From positions 52,701,994 to 52,765,993 of the forward strand of contig NC_066316.1 of assembly GCF_022539315.1 (NCBI RefSeq): 64,000 nucleotides of DNA. Reading direction: 5' to 3'. Position 1 is the stretch's first letter. Each line of letters opens with the position of its first letter. The notes under the pieces were generated by a model. The model worked only from the letters and a program-made list of their open reading frames with translations, did not search any database and was not told where the DNA came from. Of the stretch, positions 33,718-47,108 are shown in pieces. Origin of the DNA: Serinus canaria (lineage: Eukaryota; Chordata; Aves; Passeriformes; Fringillidae). The position numbers and the translations under genes are program-made.

Positions 33718-35911
33718 CTTCATTAAACAGAGGAAGGAAAGAGAAAGTTTTCTAATATTGGTTGGGGTTCTTTTCTGTGGTAACTTAATCCCAACACAAC
33801 TAACTCAACTTGAACCCAACTCTAATTTGGCAGGTGAAGATTAGAATAGGTTACTTCATGAGTTATGCAGGACCCACATGCAAGACAGAATGGCTGTGTG
33901 TTATTTAGTTAGATCAAAAAGCAGTTGGACACAGAAAATGAAAACTAAAACTATTTACATCAAAAAGGAAGGTTGAACCTGTGATCAGAGCACTGAATGA
34001 GACAACAAACCTGTCTTCAAGTTCCAGCTCTTATCAGAAACTTCTTTTTGAACTTGAATAATGTGGTCAAGTCAAGTATCAGAGTATCTTGTCTCCTGCA
34101 GGCCCTCGAACCTGGACACTCAGATCCCATTCCTGGTTAGTACTGGTACATGCTATGCTACTATGCTACAGTGCTGTCAACTCTGGAAGAAGCTTGTACT
34201 TTTTATATCACTTCCAAGCACATGTCCTATCCTAGCTGAGTGCGTATTTGTGTGCCATGTAGAGAAATACAAACACAAAGCTTGGGTTACTTTGCCCTGC
34301 TTGCCAGCACACTGTATTAATCCATGAAAAATTCAGTCCTAAAGCAGTAGGACTGCTTTTGTCTAGGACAATATAGCCTGTATGACACAAATACTATTAA
34401 TGTGTGTAAGTCAACAGAGTTTCTTTCAAAATGAAAGTATAAGAAAAAAAAGTAGGGAAAAAATAGGCTTCCTTAACCTGGCAAATGGGTATAGGCTGAG
34501 GAGTGACTTATAATGTGGTCTGCAAGCTGGAGGGGGAAGAGGAATATTTGCAGGGAAGAGGGTGCCTTGCCTAGCACTGAAGGCATGGTTGACAACATAG
34601 GTTCAGTGGGTGCCTGGGATGAGCCAGGGTAAAGTATAAGTGCTGATGAGGCTCCAGAAACAGCCATGAAACAGGACAGGCACGTGGCTTCTGGAAACCC
34701 TGCTCCCACCTCTCAGCTACGCAGCACCACAACCGCCCTGCATGGTCCCATCTCCTCTAGGAGGTGACACAAAGTCTGTTGGCAAGAATGTGTCCCTGCA
34801 CTGCCCTCCGACCCCCATCAGGGCTCCCAGCCAACTGCTGCCTTCATCCAGCCCATCCCGTCCCCTCCCCTGCCTTCCCTGACAGCCAGGAATTGTCACT
34901 GATGCTCTAGAGAGGGGTGGCTCTGGAACAACATGGAAGCATGCTGGGGAGAATCTCAGATGGAAAGAACTAGAAAGAACTGGAGACTTCTGGCCTGATA
35001 AATGCTCTGCATCTTTGGAGATCCAGGAGTTATGGTTACAGCAAGGCATTTATTGTTCTTTGACAAATGAAAGTATTTACAGTTGCACAAACTGCCCTGA
35101 TTAGCAGTACCCAATAATTCAGCAGGAACCATGCTAAATTATTTTTTTGTAGGCATATTTTTTCCTCATTTAAGCTGGGTCAGCCCCACTGATATCAAAT
35201 TAGTTGTTCTAGCTCTGCATTGTTTTAACGAGGACCTCTGCCTGAAGAGACTGCTGTAACACATACAGAAAAAAATCACAAAAATGTATGTTTGAATGTC
35301 AAGCATTTACCAGCTAATGCACTGGTTCATAGGCTGTGATAAACAGCTTGGAAATCCCAAGATGTTACTGAGGGCAAAAGCAGGAAACAAACAGGTTGTG
35401 CAGATGATTCTGCTGGTGGTACAGGAAAAGGTGTGATACCTGGCTCATTATTCCATAGCACTGTTGGAGCAGTAAGATTAGCAGAACTCAGTGTTAGTAG
35501 AAATGCTTGGGCAGCCCCAGGTCTTAAGCCTAACCTTCCTGGGAATATAAGCACTCATGTGACATGTAGAGGGGCTACAGTTTTACCCCTGTGAATCCCT
35601 CCTGTAACTGTGACAGAGCATTATCACCAGCGTGAGCTTCTTCAGAAGTCTTTGTGAATCACCAGCATATTTTACCCTTCTTATGTACTTGGAAAGGCCA
35701 TCTCCATGGAATAATGCAGATCAGCATGTGTGAGCCTTCTTTTCAGATTTTTAATAGGCACCAAATGCATCAGTGGGGTCTTGAAGAGCATATGAAAGCT
35801 TTTAAAATGATACAATCTTATCATTTAGCCGTTGCCACTTAGGAGCACCGTGGAGGGGGAAGATCTAGCAACACTTCCCTCTTCCCAATGCACCCATTTC
35901 TTTCTTTTTAC
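33718..35911 (-). other. TULP4: TULP4 intron
   Basis: The 2.2-kb intron runs from donor GTAAAAAG to acceptor GAAG. A C-rich stretch lies at about 34800-34880. No exon or named repeat was recognised. Confidence 0.85.
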
Positions 35912-36136
35912 CTTGATTGTTGGTATGAAGGCAGTGGTGAGGTACGAGCAGAGCCGAGGGGGGAGGGTCAGCTTGCTGATGTCCTTGTCATCCCGCAGGC
36001 AGCTGGCGATGGTCTGCTGGCACAGCAGCTGCAGGCTGGAGACCCTGTGCTCCACTCGGACAACGTACAGCGCGGGCCCAGAGGCCATCAGCAGGCGGGA
36101 ATCCCTGTGACCCCAACAGATGGAGATGATGGGACG
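35912..36136 (-). CDS. TULP4: TULP4 exon (last WD40 strands and SOCS box)
   Basis: The 225-bp exon, phase 0 at both ends, encodes 75 residues. The first 30 (R-P-I-I-S-I-C-W-G-H, L-M-A-S-G-P-A-L-Y-V-V) are a WD40-like blade. They are followed by a SOCS box: S-S-L-Q-L-L-C-Q-Q-T-I as the Elongin-BC binding BC box and L-P-P-R-L-C-S-Y-L in the cullin-contact half. In the family this suggests a substrate receptor of an Elongin-BC/cullin ubiquitin ligase; no substrate can be read from the sequence. The acceptor is CATGCAG and the donor GTAAAAAG. Confidence 0.96.
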
Positions 36137-39100
36137 CTGCATGAAGAGCAAAAGGATACAACCTCAAAAGATTTTGTGCACAAGAGCTTTTTCCAAGATG
36201 GCTGTGCAACAAGTGATCACATGAATTCACACTAATCACATTACTCTAAGGCTTCCTGAAACCTGAAGTGCCCATCACTGCCCCTAGAAGTAGAATATGA
36301 ACATCTCAAATCATCAGAAACAGTAACTGGTGTTTATTCAGTGCTTTTTACTCAGGATGCCTAAACTCTTCACACAAGGAATCAGCTACCGAATTCAGTA
36401 CCTAGATAGGATAAGTGACTTTAAAGACACAGGGTGTTGAGAAGTAGGATCTTTTGATGCCCTGTCCAAATGATTTATTGAGTCATCTAATCTGTCTTCA
36501 CCCACTGGTAACAGCTCATATTTTACAACTGAAAAGTTAAATTATATTCCCAGAGACACTTAAAAAACAAGTGGAGAAAACCCAACCAGCTTTCTTGCTT
36601 TGTGCCAACTCTTCCACTGCAGTGTCTCCTTTGAACTATTCCCAGAGGAACTGAACTGTGAAAGAGCACCAGGAATGCAACAGAGAATGGCCTTTTGTCT
36701 TCTACTTGTCTACACTCAGAAATGTCCAAATCATGACAGTAAGACCAGAAAGAGTCAGGGCCAACTGATAGGAATGTCACAATGTGGAACAGAATAATGA
36801 TGATCAAACACTGCTGCTTAGAACATTTGTTTCCTGCTTGCAAGGAGCTCCCTAAACTTTCCTTCTAAATCCCATATTTTCTTGTAAAGTACCAGTCTGT
36901 TGTGACCTCCTCCAGCCTTATCATCATTACTTTTGCCCTTAAGTGTTACTTGCATCCACCTGTCATCTCTTGCTTTCTGTGTTACAAAGCTCCTGTATTT
37001 GCTTATACACACACCCTGTGGTATTTCAATCCCATCTGCTACCTCTGTGCAAATAAACAACAGAGAGTAAAGATGAAGCTCTAACTCCATGAAGAATGCT
37101 ATACAGCAGGTTGTCATCAGTGAAGTACAAAAGATTTACTCCTTTCTGTGAAGGTCTTCCTTGTTTTCACCATCTGTGACACTCAGAAGTTTAAGCAAAC
37201 ATGTTTTTCATCTAAATAATGAACTGTATTTATTGAAAAGTCGGGGTATCTTTGGAATATCTTTTCACAAGACACATCAAAGAAGAAGACAGGGTCAAGA
37301 CACCACCAATAAGAGCTTTTATTCACTCCTCTATTGGCAGCATGGTATCCAGACAGCAGGGTTAGATCAGTCCAGAGGTTACCTTACCTGGTCTGGGGAA
37401 AAAGCCTCCCTTCCATTTACAAATTCAAGATGATTAAAGGCAACAAACTGGGAAGATTGTTTTATGCGACTGATATGAAGTGAATTGCAGGTGGCACAGC
37501 ACTACACCAACATTTATCATCAAGATAAAGCACTGGATGAAAAACCTCTCCACATAAGAGATCTTCCCTACTATGTTACCTTATCCAAGATTTAAATTTC
37601 AAGGAAAATACTGATTTTAAAGTAGGAGGAATGAAGGAACTTCTTTTTAATTACATCTAGGCAATACCACACACACACCTCCACGAAGGCACAAATCTTC
37701 AGTCTGACTGATACACAAACAGAAAGAAGCAAAATGTGAACCTTGTGATTTTCACAGTAATTGCTGAATGCATTTTGTAGTGGAGAACTTCAAAAGAATT
37801 GAGAAATCCTTTGTGTACCATCAATAATTCTACATGGCTTGCCCTAACCATAATCTGTGGGATACAGCCTTCCATTTGAGGAGAGGCCACATGAGGTATC
37901 CCCTACTGATTGGTATTTCATGATTTGTGAGTGTGGCTCAGCCCTCACACTGTCTGGCAGCAATGAGACAGTTTAAGCTGTTTCCAAATAAATGCATTTG
38001 AAAAGGCACTGGCACAAGGTAGGTACCTGCCACACCTATTGTATGACAGCCTGAGAGCAGCACAGTAGAAGTGACCCTGATTTTCCCCAAGAGCTGAATC
38101 CCAGCATGGACAGCACTATCTACCTGATCTTTACTGTGGGATCCAAACTGCATCCTGCTGTTCACTTTCCATCAGCTACAGCTTACCTACAGAAACAGTG
38201 AGGGGACAAACAGGTCTGTGACTTGGCACACAAATGTTCATTTATTGGAGAGACTTTAATGGCAGAAGAGAAGTCGAATATCCCAGGTATCATAATCCCA
38301 TCCAGCACACCCAGACCTGATGTCTCAAACTGCAGCTATTATAACCCAATATATCACACCCAGGTAGGACATTCTTCATCCAAATAGAGTCAAATAAAAC
38401 CACCTCTTTCCTCAGGTTACTGCTGCATGCAGAGAGCACCAGAGGTGCAGACAGTAGCAGTGCAGGAACCTTTGCAACCTAAAACATGGTCTCACAAGGG
38501 AAAGATTTTTCAGAAGCTTTGAAATGCAGGGTAGGACCTCTGGCAACATGGCACTGAGGAGTAGAAAGCCAGAAGTTGAAAACTTCACCACTATTTCCTT
38601 ACAGGCAACCATAATTCAGTCACCTTCTAAACTTCTCAATGTATGATGCTCCTATATTCTGTTTATGAATGTATATGCAAAAAATATGTGAGTGGGTGGA
38701 TGATTAAACAAACACACACGCAATACCTACAAGTGCTGTACTGTTTGTAAATCATGACATTTCTACTCTTCCATTTGTACAATTAGTCTCCCCACATACC
38801 TCATTATGTTTTAATGTTGTCAACCTCAACAAAGAGCACTTGCACCACACCACCAGACATACCTTGCCTTCCTTTCTCTGAAATGGTCAGACCCTTGGTG
38901 CTCCTCCAGCCCAGTGTTCAGCAACATTTAATTTACAGCGAAGGGCCAAGACTTCAGATGAGCTTCAAGGAAAACTAGCCTGTCATTACAGGCTTGGAGA
39001 AGGAAAAGATTGCCCAAATGCCAGATCTGACCTGACCTTTAAAGTACTGCTCCAATAATATTTTTCAATAACTATGCTTCCTAGTCTTTCCTTTGCTGGA

Positions 39101-42100
39101 CCAGAGATATGAATCAATTACTGCAGCAAGTCAGTTATGAGCTGGCCACAGCTTTCTTTTCAAACCCTACTGAGAAAAAGCAATTGACCTCCAACATCCA
39201 ACATAAAAGTATTGTTCCTCATAAAGCTTCCACTTATTTGCACTGTTTTAGCAAAACAAGGAAGGAAAAAGCTGTTGTATCCAAATTGCTGTTGTATCCA
39301 AAAGTTGTTGCATTCACCTGTTAAAAAATGAACAATCAGACTCTAGGGCAGAAGAATTTTATTTTCCATGTTTGCACAGTTGTTGTTTTTTTTTCTGCTA
39401 GGAACGAAGAAATGCAGCTACAAATATAACATGAGAATTTCTAATCTCACTTTGTGTATAAAAATATCATCAGGTTTTGAAAAATATCAGCCTAAACTGT
39501 AAATACCTGAATGAATTCCAGGGTTTAAATACCAACATGTAGCTCTATGACAATTATCTATTAGAAACTATTGGCGAAAGCACAAGAAAAAAATGTTTTA
39601 TCAGGAGAAATACTGACTGAAAACACATCTCAACAAGTGACTAACAAGGAGCTCTTTTGCCATTTCTTTCCTAGTGGGCTTGAAAGTGAGCTACAACTAC
39701 TCAAATCTGTACCCCCAGCTGGGATGTTGATTCCCCTTAGAAGAGCATGCAGGAATGGATATTCCCACTCAAAGTCCTGTGGTTGCTTCTTATGATTCAC
39801 TCTACTGTCTCTATTACAGGAGAGAACATAACAGATATACATTCCATGACTTGTATGCAGTTCAGTCAATGAAAACACTGCTCTAGCTGATTCTTGCTGC
39901 CTGCCTTGAGCTCAGAAATCCTGAGCCATGGGGTCTGCCTGCTGCTTGAACTAATCCCTTGTTTGTTGGCACTGGGACTCCCACTGGTAATGAAATAAAA
40001 ATAGTATTCCAGGGCAGAAAGCCCAGGACCTAGCAGGACTTTTCTCAGGAGGAAGAACACAACTGCAAAATATCCAGTGAGTGGCATGTGTAAGTAGGCT
40101 GCCTGCCTGCTCTCACTCCAGACTGCTGATGTGGAGATGCACACTCCTCCCTCTCAGAGACAAGCTGAAAGGTGCAATGGCTGCAGTGCCCACCTGGCTC
40201 CTGTGAGCTGTGTGTGCACACCTCTGTGCTGCCACAGCATTCATGGATGGTGTGGGAAAGCAACCCAACACTCCCTCATTCTTCTGCTCCTCATATTTAC
40301 AGTGGGAAAAATATTAACTGCTAAGATCTGAGGGCGACAAATGATGAGAAATCTGCCACTGCTCTGGCCTGATATGATTTTTGATGTCATAAACTCTTAT
40401 TTGATTTGCAGCTGTTTCTTATACCCTCTCTATTTCTACAGTATTTTTTAAGAAGTCAATACAACAAGATTCCATTTTAACAGAAAGAGTTGCTTAGAAA
40501 AGTGTCTTCAATTTCCAGTGCTGATCAAAATCCATTCCTGCAGCAGAGATGATCCAGTGCCTGTATAAAGAACACCAAGGTCTTTACTGATATACTAAAG
40601 CATGTTTCACCAGTTAGTTCTAAACTGTTGGGGTTTTTTTCCTGTAAGAAAAGAAACTCTTGAAAATAAACTCTTCCTGCGGCTTTGTAGTCATCCCATA
40701 ACAACTAAATAAAATTGATTTTAGGCAATATAAATGAAAGGCAACATTAATTCAGATGCAACAAACCTGAACACTCTGTGTGAAATAAATGAAGAAAAGT
40801 AAGCAAGGTCTGCTCAGCTGAATAACATAAAAAGCAGCCTCTTCTTTCAGAACCTTTTGATCTGAATTAAACCTAAAATTGCACCTTCCTTCTCTAGCCT
40901 TTACAGAACTACCAGGTTTCTGCAGGATCATATAATCTTAAATCTATTCATTTAGAGGCTGGGACATTTCCAGCAGAGAAGCAGTCTGTGAAATGCTGAC
41001 AGCAGCAGGTCTGTAGCAAGCTGGTTGCCTTCTCAAAGACTTCTGGAAACTTCTTCCATAAAAATTTAGTCTTTGGTACACCACCTTGAATTCAGTTTAA
41101 AAAGATGACACAGATAAACATGGGTTTTTTACATTTACTCTTGTTGTCTATACCACATGTGAAGCTCAGTTCCCTCTCATCCTCCTTCACTGCACTCAAG
41201 ATGTAATCTGTACTCACACTAGCTGCAGAGTGATATAAAACCTTAAAGTCTGTAAATTTACTGTAGAATTAAAGGTGTATGGAGGAGATCTGCATTGTAG
41301 CTTCTAAATCTGTGCTCTTGTTCCCCTGGTCCTCTCTAGGTTGTATTAAAAAATCATAAAATCTGAAGAAGGGACCAAATATAAGCCACAAGACTGAACC
41401 ACTACAAAGAAAAAAATCACAAGTTTGTTAAAGTTGGCAGTTAGATAATGTTGAAGAGATCCTGTTGGTGACTCCTGTTCAAAGTTCAGGATATAGGAAG
41501 ACATGAAGCATCTGTTTCCAATCAGAAGTGACAGCAGGTAAAGTTAGTTGATATAATAAAGACCTGTCTGCACATTAGAGGAGATCTTCTAAAGTGACAG
41601 AACTGGGTTGCAGCATTTGGTAAACAATTTTAGCAGGACTATAAAACAGTCTTAAATGAGTTGATTATTCTCATCCTTGCTTGATGCCAGGGAAACGTTG
41701 TGAGGACTTACCAAAGGATGTTCTTACAGTGTAAGAAATTAACATCCTTCCAATAAAAACATTATGACCAGCAGGGCAGCCTGCTATTGCAATCTCATTT
41801 TTAAATACTGAAAAAGCAGGACCATGAAAAACCTGGGCATCTTTTTGGTACCTCACATTGGTGTTTGTAGTGCATACAAGGATGGACATAGTAAGAGGTA
41901 AATTTTACAGAAATTGATAGTATGTTTTTGAATAGTCATCAGCTGATCACCAGCCCTTGAAATATGCTCTCTGCACAGAATTCAGTTCAATATTTGACCA
42001 GCCCTTACTGATGCTTTTCCAGCTCTTTCCACTCTATTCTGCAAACACATCCTTGCAGGATGCCAGGCTGAAGCCCCAGAGCCAGGAACAGGAGCGACTG

Positions 42101-45011
42101 CTACACTATCCCAACTCTACCACTCTGTTCATGATTGTTGTTTGTCAAGCAAAGCTACTGCTTTTATTCCAGTACTTCTAAACAAGTGTGATTTCCCTAT
42201 CTAGAGCTTTATAGTCAGCAAACTAGGTTTATGAACTATAAATTTCTACATTGAAGGTAAAAGCTTCAGAGAGTTAATCAAATGAGACAGAGGATGCCAA
42301 AACCACACTAAAGCTGGAGCAGAAGGCAGCAGATGGAACATCTTGAAGGGATCCATGACAACAGCCATCACTGAGATGAGTTACCTGCAGTTCCCAAATC
42401 TACTCTACCACTGGGGTTTGCAGTGACTTTATGTTCAGTAACATTCTAGCCAAGTTGCATATAAATCCTGTCAGTCTCAGACTGAGTTTTGTTATAAACA
42501 ATAAGATCTGTTTCCTGACTATCCTACCAAAGACAGGACAGACAAACAGCAGAAACAAAGCAGTTCTGTATATTTTACTGATAAATTTTTCAGACATTTG
42601 CTTTGTCAAAGAACTGGGACAGAGGACCACATGGAAAATCAGTTTTGTACCTGCAATCCATTATTTTTTATATTGATGGTGGTTTTATTTTTTCTGGCTT
42701 TTGTATTCAGAACAACATTCATTTATAATCAATGTGCTTTTCCAGTCACACATTTGCTTCTTCATAAGAAAGTCTTAGCAGAGGTATTCAAGATGAGGAA
42801 ATTCTTTTATTTTCTTCTTCTTTTTTTTTTAAGTTCAGTAAACAGTGATGAATCTTATAGAATCCCATTACAAGCCTGACTGGTACAGAAAGCTAATTAA
42901 TTTATTCTGATGAATTTGTCTTGAGACAAATTACTAGGATCACTGACTCACTCTCATCTTTGCACATTCATCTTTGGAGCACAGGCACAGCATAACAGAA
43001 GTTACCAGCAATTTTTTTTGCAACACTGGTTTTCCTCTGGCTTTGTCAGTAAACCAAATACATAACAATGTTCCAGCATACCTGGCATTTAGCTGGTAGT
43101 ACTGCTAGACCAGCATTCAAATACATAGGAGGATAAAGTCCACGTGAGCAGACACAGGTGCTCTTCTGAAAGATCACTCACTTCCTCCTGCAGCTGAGTA
43201 AATATGAATTTAGATGCACCAAATAAAGAGACTAAACACTGACTAATAAGAGAAGAGGGGTGGCTCTAATTTTAGGTAGGTTTATGCGCACAACTTTTTA
43301 ATAAACATAAATATATCAGTTTGAATGTTATTTTTATCCTAATTTCCAAAGGAAATGAGACTCCTCGATTCTGTTATTAATTGGTGGTTGCCTCTCCCTG
43401 ACTGTCCTCATCCTTCACTCAACAACCTGCTTACAACTTCTGAAGCTGGCTTTTAGTCTGCAGTTGAAGCAGTGGGGGAAGAAATCACCATCACATTAAA
43501 TTATTGCTATTCCCAACAAAAATAGCAGCTGGAAAGAGCAGAAAGGCTTATATTACTACTTCCACTATTAGAAATACTGCAGTACAAACTTGGCATGCAC
43601 CTGTTCTGTGTGACCTCTCAGCTGCCCAGTAAGCACTCACATAATGGCAGAATAATTAGCCCCCACATCAGGCACAATGTGTGCTTTCTCCCAGCTGGTT
43701 GGGTGGAGGAGAAAGGAAAGGGCTGAAAACATGACAAGAAGTTGAAGCTACACACAGAGAACTAGAGGAGATGAAAGTATTTAAATGAAGGAGAAATTGA
43801 GATCAGCAGGAACAAAGCAGGGAGGAAACAGCCTGCACACACAGAGGTTACAACCTGACCTGATGGGTTCTGATGCTCAAACCACAGAGTGATTTCACAG
43901 CCTGGCACCAGAGGGTTCAACAGCCAGTGTGCACATACTGAGTTCTGGTATTGAAATAACAGAACAGGGTTTGCTTTCACCTGGGCTGGGAAAAAGCAAC
44001 ACTGATATAAATATGTTTTCTTCAGAACTGATCCAGAGAGGAAAGGGCTGTGCTACTTTGCTGCAAGGGCTATGTTGAAGACAATACAGCTGTGTTTATG
44101 GGTAAGTCCTTTAGGTACCTAAATCAGCATTAGATATCACTGTACATAGCTTTAGAGACCATTATTTTACACTTTACACAACTAAAAAATTCTATCTAAA
44201 TTAGAGTGCTAAGGTTAATAAGCACTGGTTAATGCTAAATATAAGCAAACACAAAGGCTTGGCAGATGGTTTACTATGTCACCCTTTTGCATCCATTCCA
44301 GGTCAGGGTACTGGAAAAAAAATGATAATACATGGTATCGTCATTAAATATAATTAATATATCTACAGCATTTCCCTTCACTTTTAGATTTCAAAGCTAT
44401 TATAAAGTTTCATTACTAGCAGCAGAAGTCAGAATGGAGTCATCCCTATTCTGCAGAAAATGACACAGAATTCAGCTGGGCTCTGAAGTACCAGCAAAGA
44501 CCTATGAAGCATGTTTTGCTCCCGAGCAGCTCACAGATCATGTGCTGCCATTTACTTGGCAAGGTACATGACTGAGGTTGCTGCATCACACCAAATGATT
44601 GTACATTAGAAAATTACAATAATGGAATAATCCTGTAGTTAAGATACTGAACTTAGAATATTTTTGTCCAGCTCTTGGCTCTGCTACAACATTAAGCAAG
44701 TTATTGTTTTTTTCCTCCTCAGTAACTTAACAATGTAATTTTATTTTTCTGTCCATGGCCCAGTGAGTTTGGGAAACAGACTTTCTCCTTTTGTATTTCC
44801 ATAATACCTAGCACAGTGGACCTTAGAATCAGGTGGAGTCTTGCATGTCTCCCTTAATGCAAACAATCATTGCTTATAGCACATTTTGTGTTTTAGGAGG
44901 GATTTGGGACATTTTGCAACCTTTTCCACATTGCAGGTGTACAGCAAAGAGCTAATGTGGGAAAAACATGTCAGCAAAGCATGGAGAACAGACTTTAAAA
45001 ATGCCTCCTAC
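36137..45011 (-). other. TULP4: TULP4 large intron (8.9 kb)
   Basis: The intron runs from donor GTAGGAGG to acceptor TGCAG. It is AT-rich with a short CA repeat near 37669 and a 17-bp tandem duplication at 39271-39304. I found no additional TULP4 exon, and the exons on both sides join in phase 0. Several frames of 80-120 codons occur on both strands, but none resembles a known protein. Confidence 0.8.
39271..39304. repeat. Tandem duplication, 2 x 17 bp
   Basis: GCTGTTGTATCCAAA occurs at 39271 and again at 39288, and the two 17-bp units differ only in their last two bases. Confidence 0.9.
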
Positions 45012-45178
45012 CTGCACAGGTGTCTCCAGAGTGTAGATGTGCTCCCCACGCACGTTGTAGAACTTGACCAGAGCGCTTTTCAGCAGGGAGCCATTGCTGA
45101 GGTCAACCAGCTGGTTCTGCTTCTCCATGCCTGCTACTGCAAGCAGGTCTCCCTGGGTGCACCACTGCACCACCACAT
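45012..45178 (-). CDS. TULP4: TULP4 exon (WD40 region)
   Basis: The 167-bp exon begins with two bases of a split Asp codon and ends on a full codon, encoding 55 residues. V-V-V-Q-W-C-T-Q-G-D-L-L-A-V-A-G, then L-V-K-F-Y-N-V-R-G-E-H-I-Y-T-L form WD40-type strands, with the W/F-Y position in a typical place. The acceptor is GGTTTCAG and the donor GTAGGAGG. The residues match TULP4 closely, but the loop M-E-K-Q-N-Q-L-V-D-L-S appears more variable. Confidence 0.95.
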
Positions 45179-45777
45179 CTGAAACCACAGAGACAGGAGT
45201 AACCACTGACTAGAAACAACAGGAACGGCATCTCCAGATGCTGCCAAGTGATTTGAACAGATAAAACATGCTCTCAAAAGTTCCTTAAGTACTTAGAAAC
45301 CTATATCCTTTCATTGAAATAGTAGAAAATATGCCACAGATGCACTTTTGAGAATGACCCTTTATTTTGTAAATTGAAAAAAAATGTGTAAAAACCATTC
45401 TTTCACTCTACTGTGAGTCTAGAATGTAATCAGTAGTTGCTCCTAAACACCTAAAGACAAGAATTTACTAGAGATGTTGAAACTGATGTGGAAGATCCTA
45501 CATTCAGCTTTGGGGTAAGTCGGTGGAATCAAGTTAATATGCAGATAAATAATCTTACTAAGACAGTAGCAAAGAGTGTTTGTCTGGAAAGGCCTATAAT
45601 GCAAAAAAAGCAGAATATCTGGCAATGCCTCATGTTCTCATGGCTGTCAATACAACTTTTAGCATAACTCAAACTAGAGTTACAGCAGTATAGCATGAAC
45701 CTAAAAGCACTTGGATTTTTGTCCATAAATACAGATGGCCCACGTCATATGTTTTCTTTTGCCACCATCACACCAAG

Positions 45778-46187
45778 ACGATGAGGGCTCTGGAGAATCT
45801 CTCTTACAAGGAGAGACTAAGGGAGCTGGGCTTGTTCAGTCTAGAGCAGCCTGAAAGTGGACCTCATTATAATCTCCAAGGTTTGTGCAGACAGTATGGT
45901 GCCAGACTCTTTTCAGTAGTGCCCAGTGACAGGACAAGGAGCAATGGCCATAAACTAAATCTCAAGAAATTCCACCTCAACATAGGAAGAATTTCTTTAC
46001 ACTGAGGGCAGCAGAGCACTGGAAGAGGCTGCCCAGGGAGGCTGAGGAGTTTCCCTCTCTGGAGACATTCAAAACCCACCAAGACAAGTCCCTGTGCAAC
46101 CTGTTCTGGAGGACCATACCTTGGCTGGGGGGTTGGACTGGCTGATCCCCAGAGGTCTCTTCCAAGCCTCATGATTCTGTGATTGTG
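45778..46187 (+). mobile_element. 5'-truncated CR1 LINE (avian type)
   Basis: The sequence matches the 3' part of avian CR1: GGAGCTGGGCTTGTTCAGTC, CAGACTCTTTTCAGTAGTGC, CCAGTGACAGGACAAG, GAAGAGGCTGCCCAGGGAGG and GGGGGGTTGGACTGGCTGAT. It ends with the CR1 terminal word (ATGATTCTGTGATTGTG in place of the usual ATTCTRTG repeats). It is in the plus orientation, opposite to TULP4, about 410 bp long and moderately diverged. No open reverse transcriptase remains, so it is dead. Confidence 0.92.
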
Positions 46188-47074
46188 ACTTGTAAAAATC
46201 TACTCAGCTGCTTAGCAGGGCTTTGCTGGAATCACACAGGGACTGCTCAGACTCTCATATCCATGGATATGAATATACATATCAGTTACTTCTCTTACAG
46301 GCACCTCATGATGAGGGACGCCCACAGCTTAATTTGGGAATGCTTATTTCAAACCCTTATATCCTCTAGTTCTTTGTCACACTCTTAGAGTAACTCTAAA
46401 AAAGCATTTTGCGTTTCTGCTCGTGTTTCAAAGGCAGATTTGCATCTTCAAGGAATACCGAGCTTGTCTTTAAATCTTTTTACTCTTAAGCCAGAGGTGA
46501 AAGGCAGCTATTTTGTGCTGAGACAAAGTGAAGGTAAAGACAAAACTTTGGTGCTCCGGGATGCTCAATCTGCCAAGAACCTTTTGAAGACACTTGTGGG
46601 CGAAAAGCTGTCTTCAAATGAAGAAGCAAGGGAGAAATGAGAGTTGGCAGGAAGGATCTCAAAATTGTTTCAAGTTGTCAACTTGTCATTTTCAGGGACT
46701 TTTATGTCCAATTTAAAATGGTTTTGTATTATTTCAACTTTCTGATATTTCTCATGGGAATTATGCTTCTGTACATATCAGAGGGAAGCCACATGTTCCT
46801 CAAAGTAATTTTTCCACAGCTAGGCATTGTATGTTTCTTGTTTTCTCTTAGTTTTCAGCCCTCTAAGTAACCTACAATGGGATTTAATTCATGTTTCTTG
46901 GACAGGAAAAAAATAGGCGGGTTAGAAATGAACAAGGCGAGCTGATCAGCTCCACTTTTGGTAACTGGATGACTATGGAACTGCCATCATGGAAAAACTG
47001 TCTCCTTTGGATACATGTCTTCAGGTAAACTTTCAGCTGATCCCCATGACAAGAGGAAGATGAGTGTCCAGCAG

Positions 47075-47077
<3 letters not shown>

Positions 47078-47105
<28 letters not shown>
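47078..47105. repeat. (CT)n microsatellite
   Basis: About 14 uninterrupted TC units within a TULP4 intron; it reads as GA on the transcribed strand's RNA. Confidence 0.95.

Positions 47106-47108
<3 letters not shown>

Noticed and set aside
46440..46640. Plus-strand 66-codon frame that looks mildly protein-like
   Set aside because: It is single, short, intronic, antisense to TULP4 and matches no family I recognise. A processed-pseudogene fragment is possible but unsupported.
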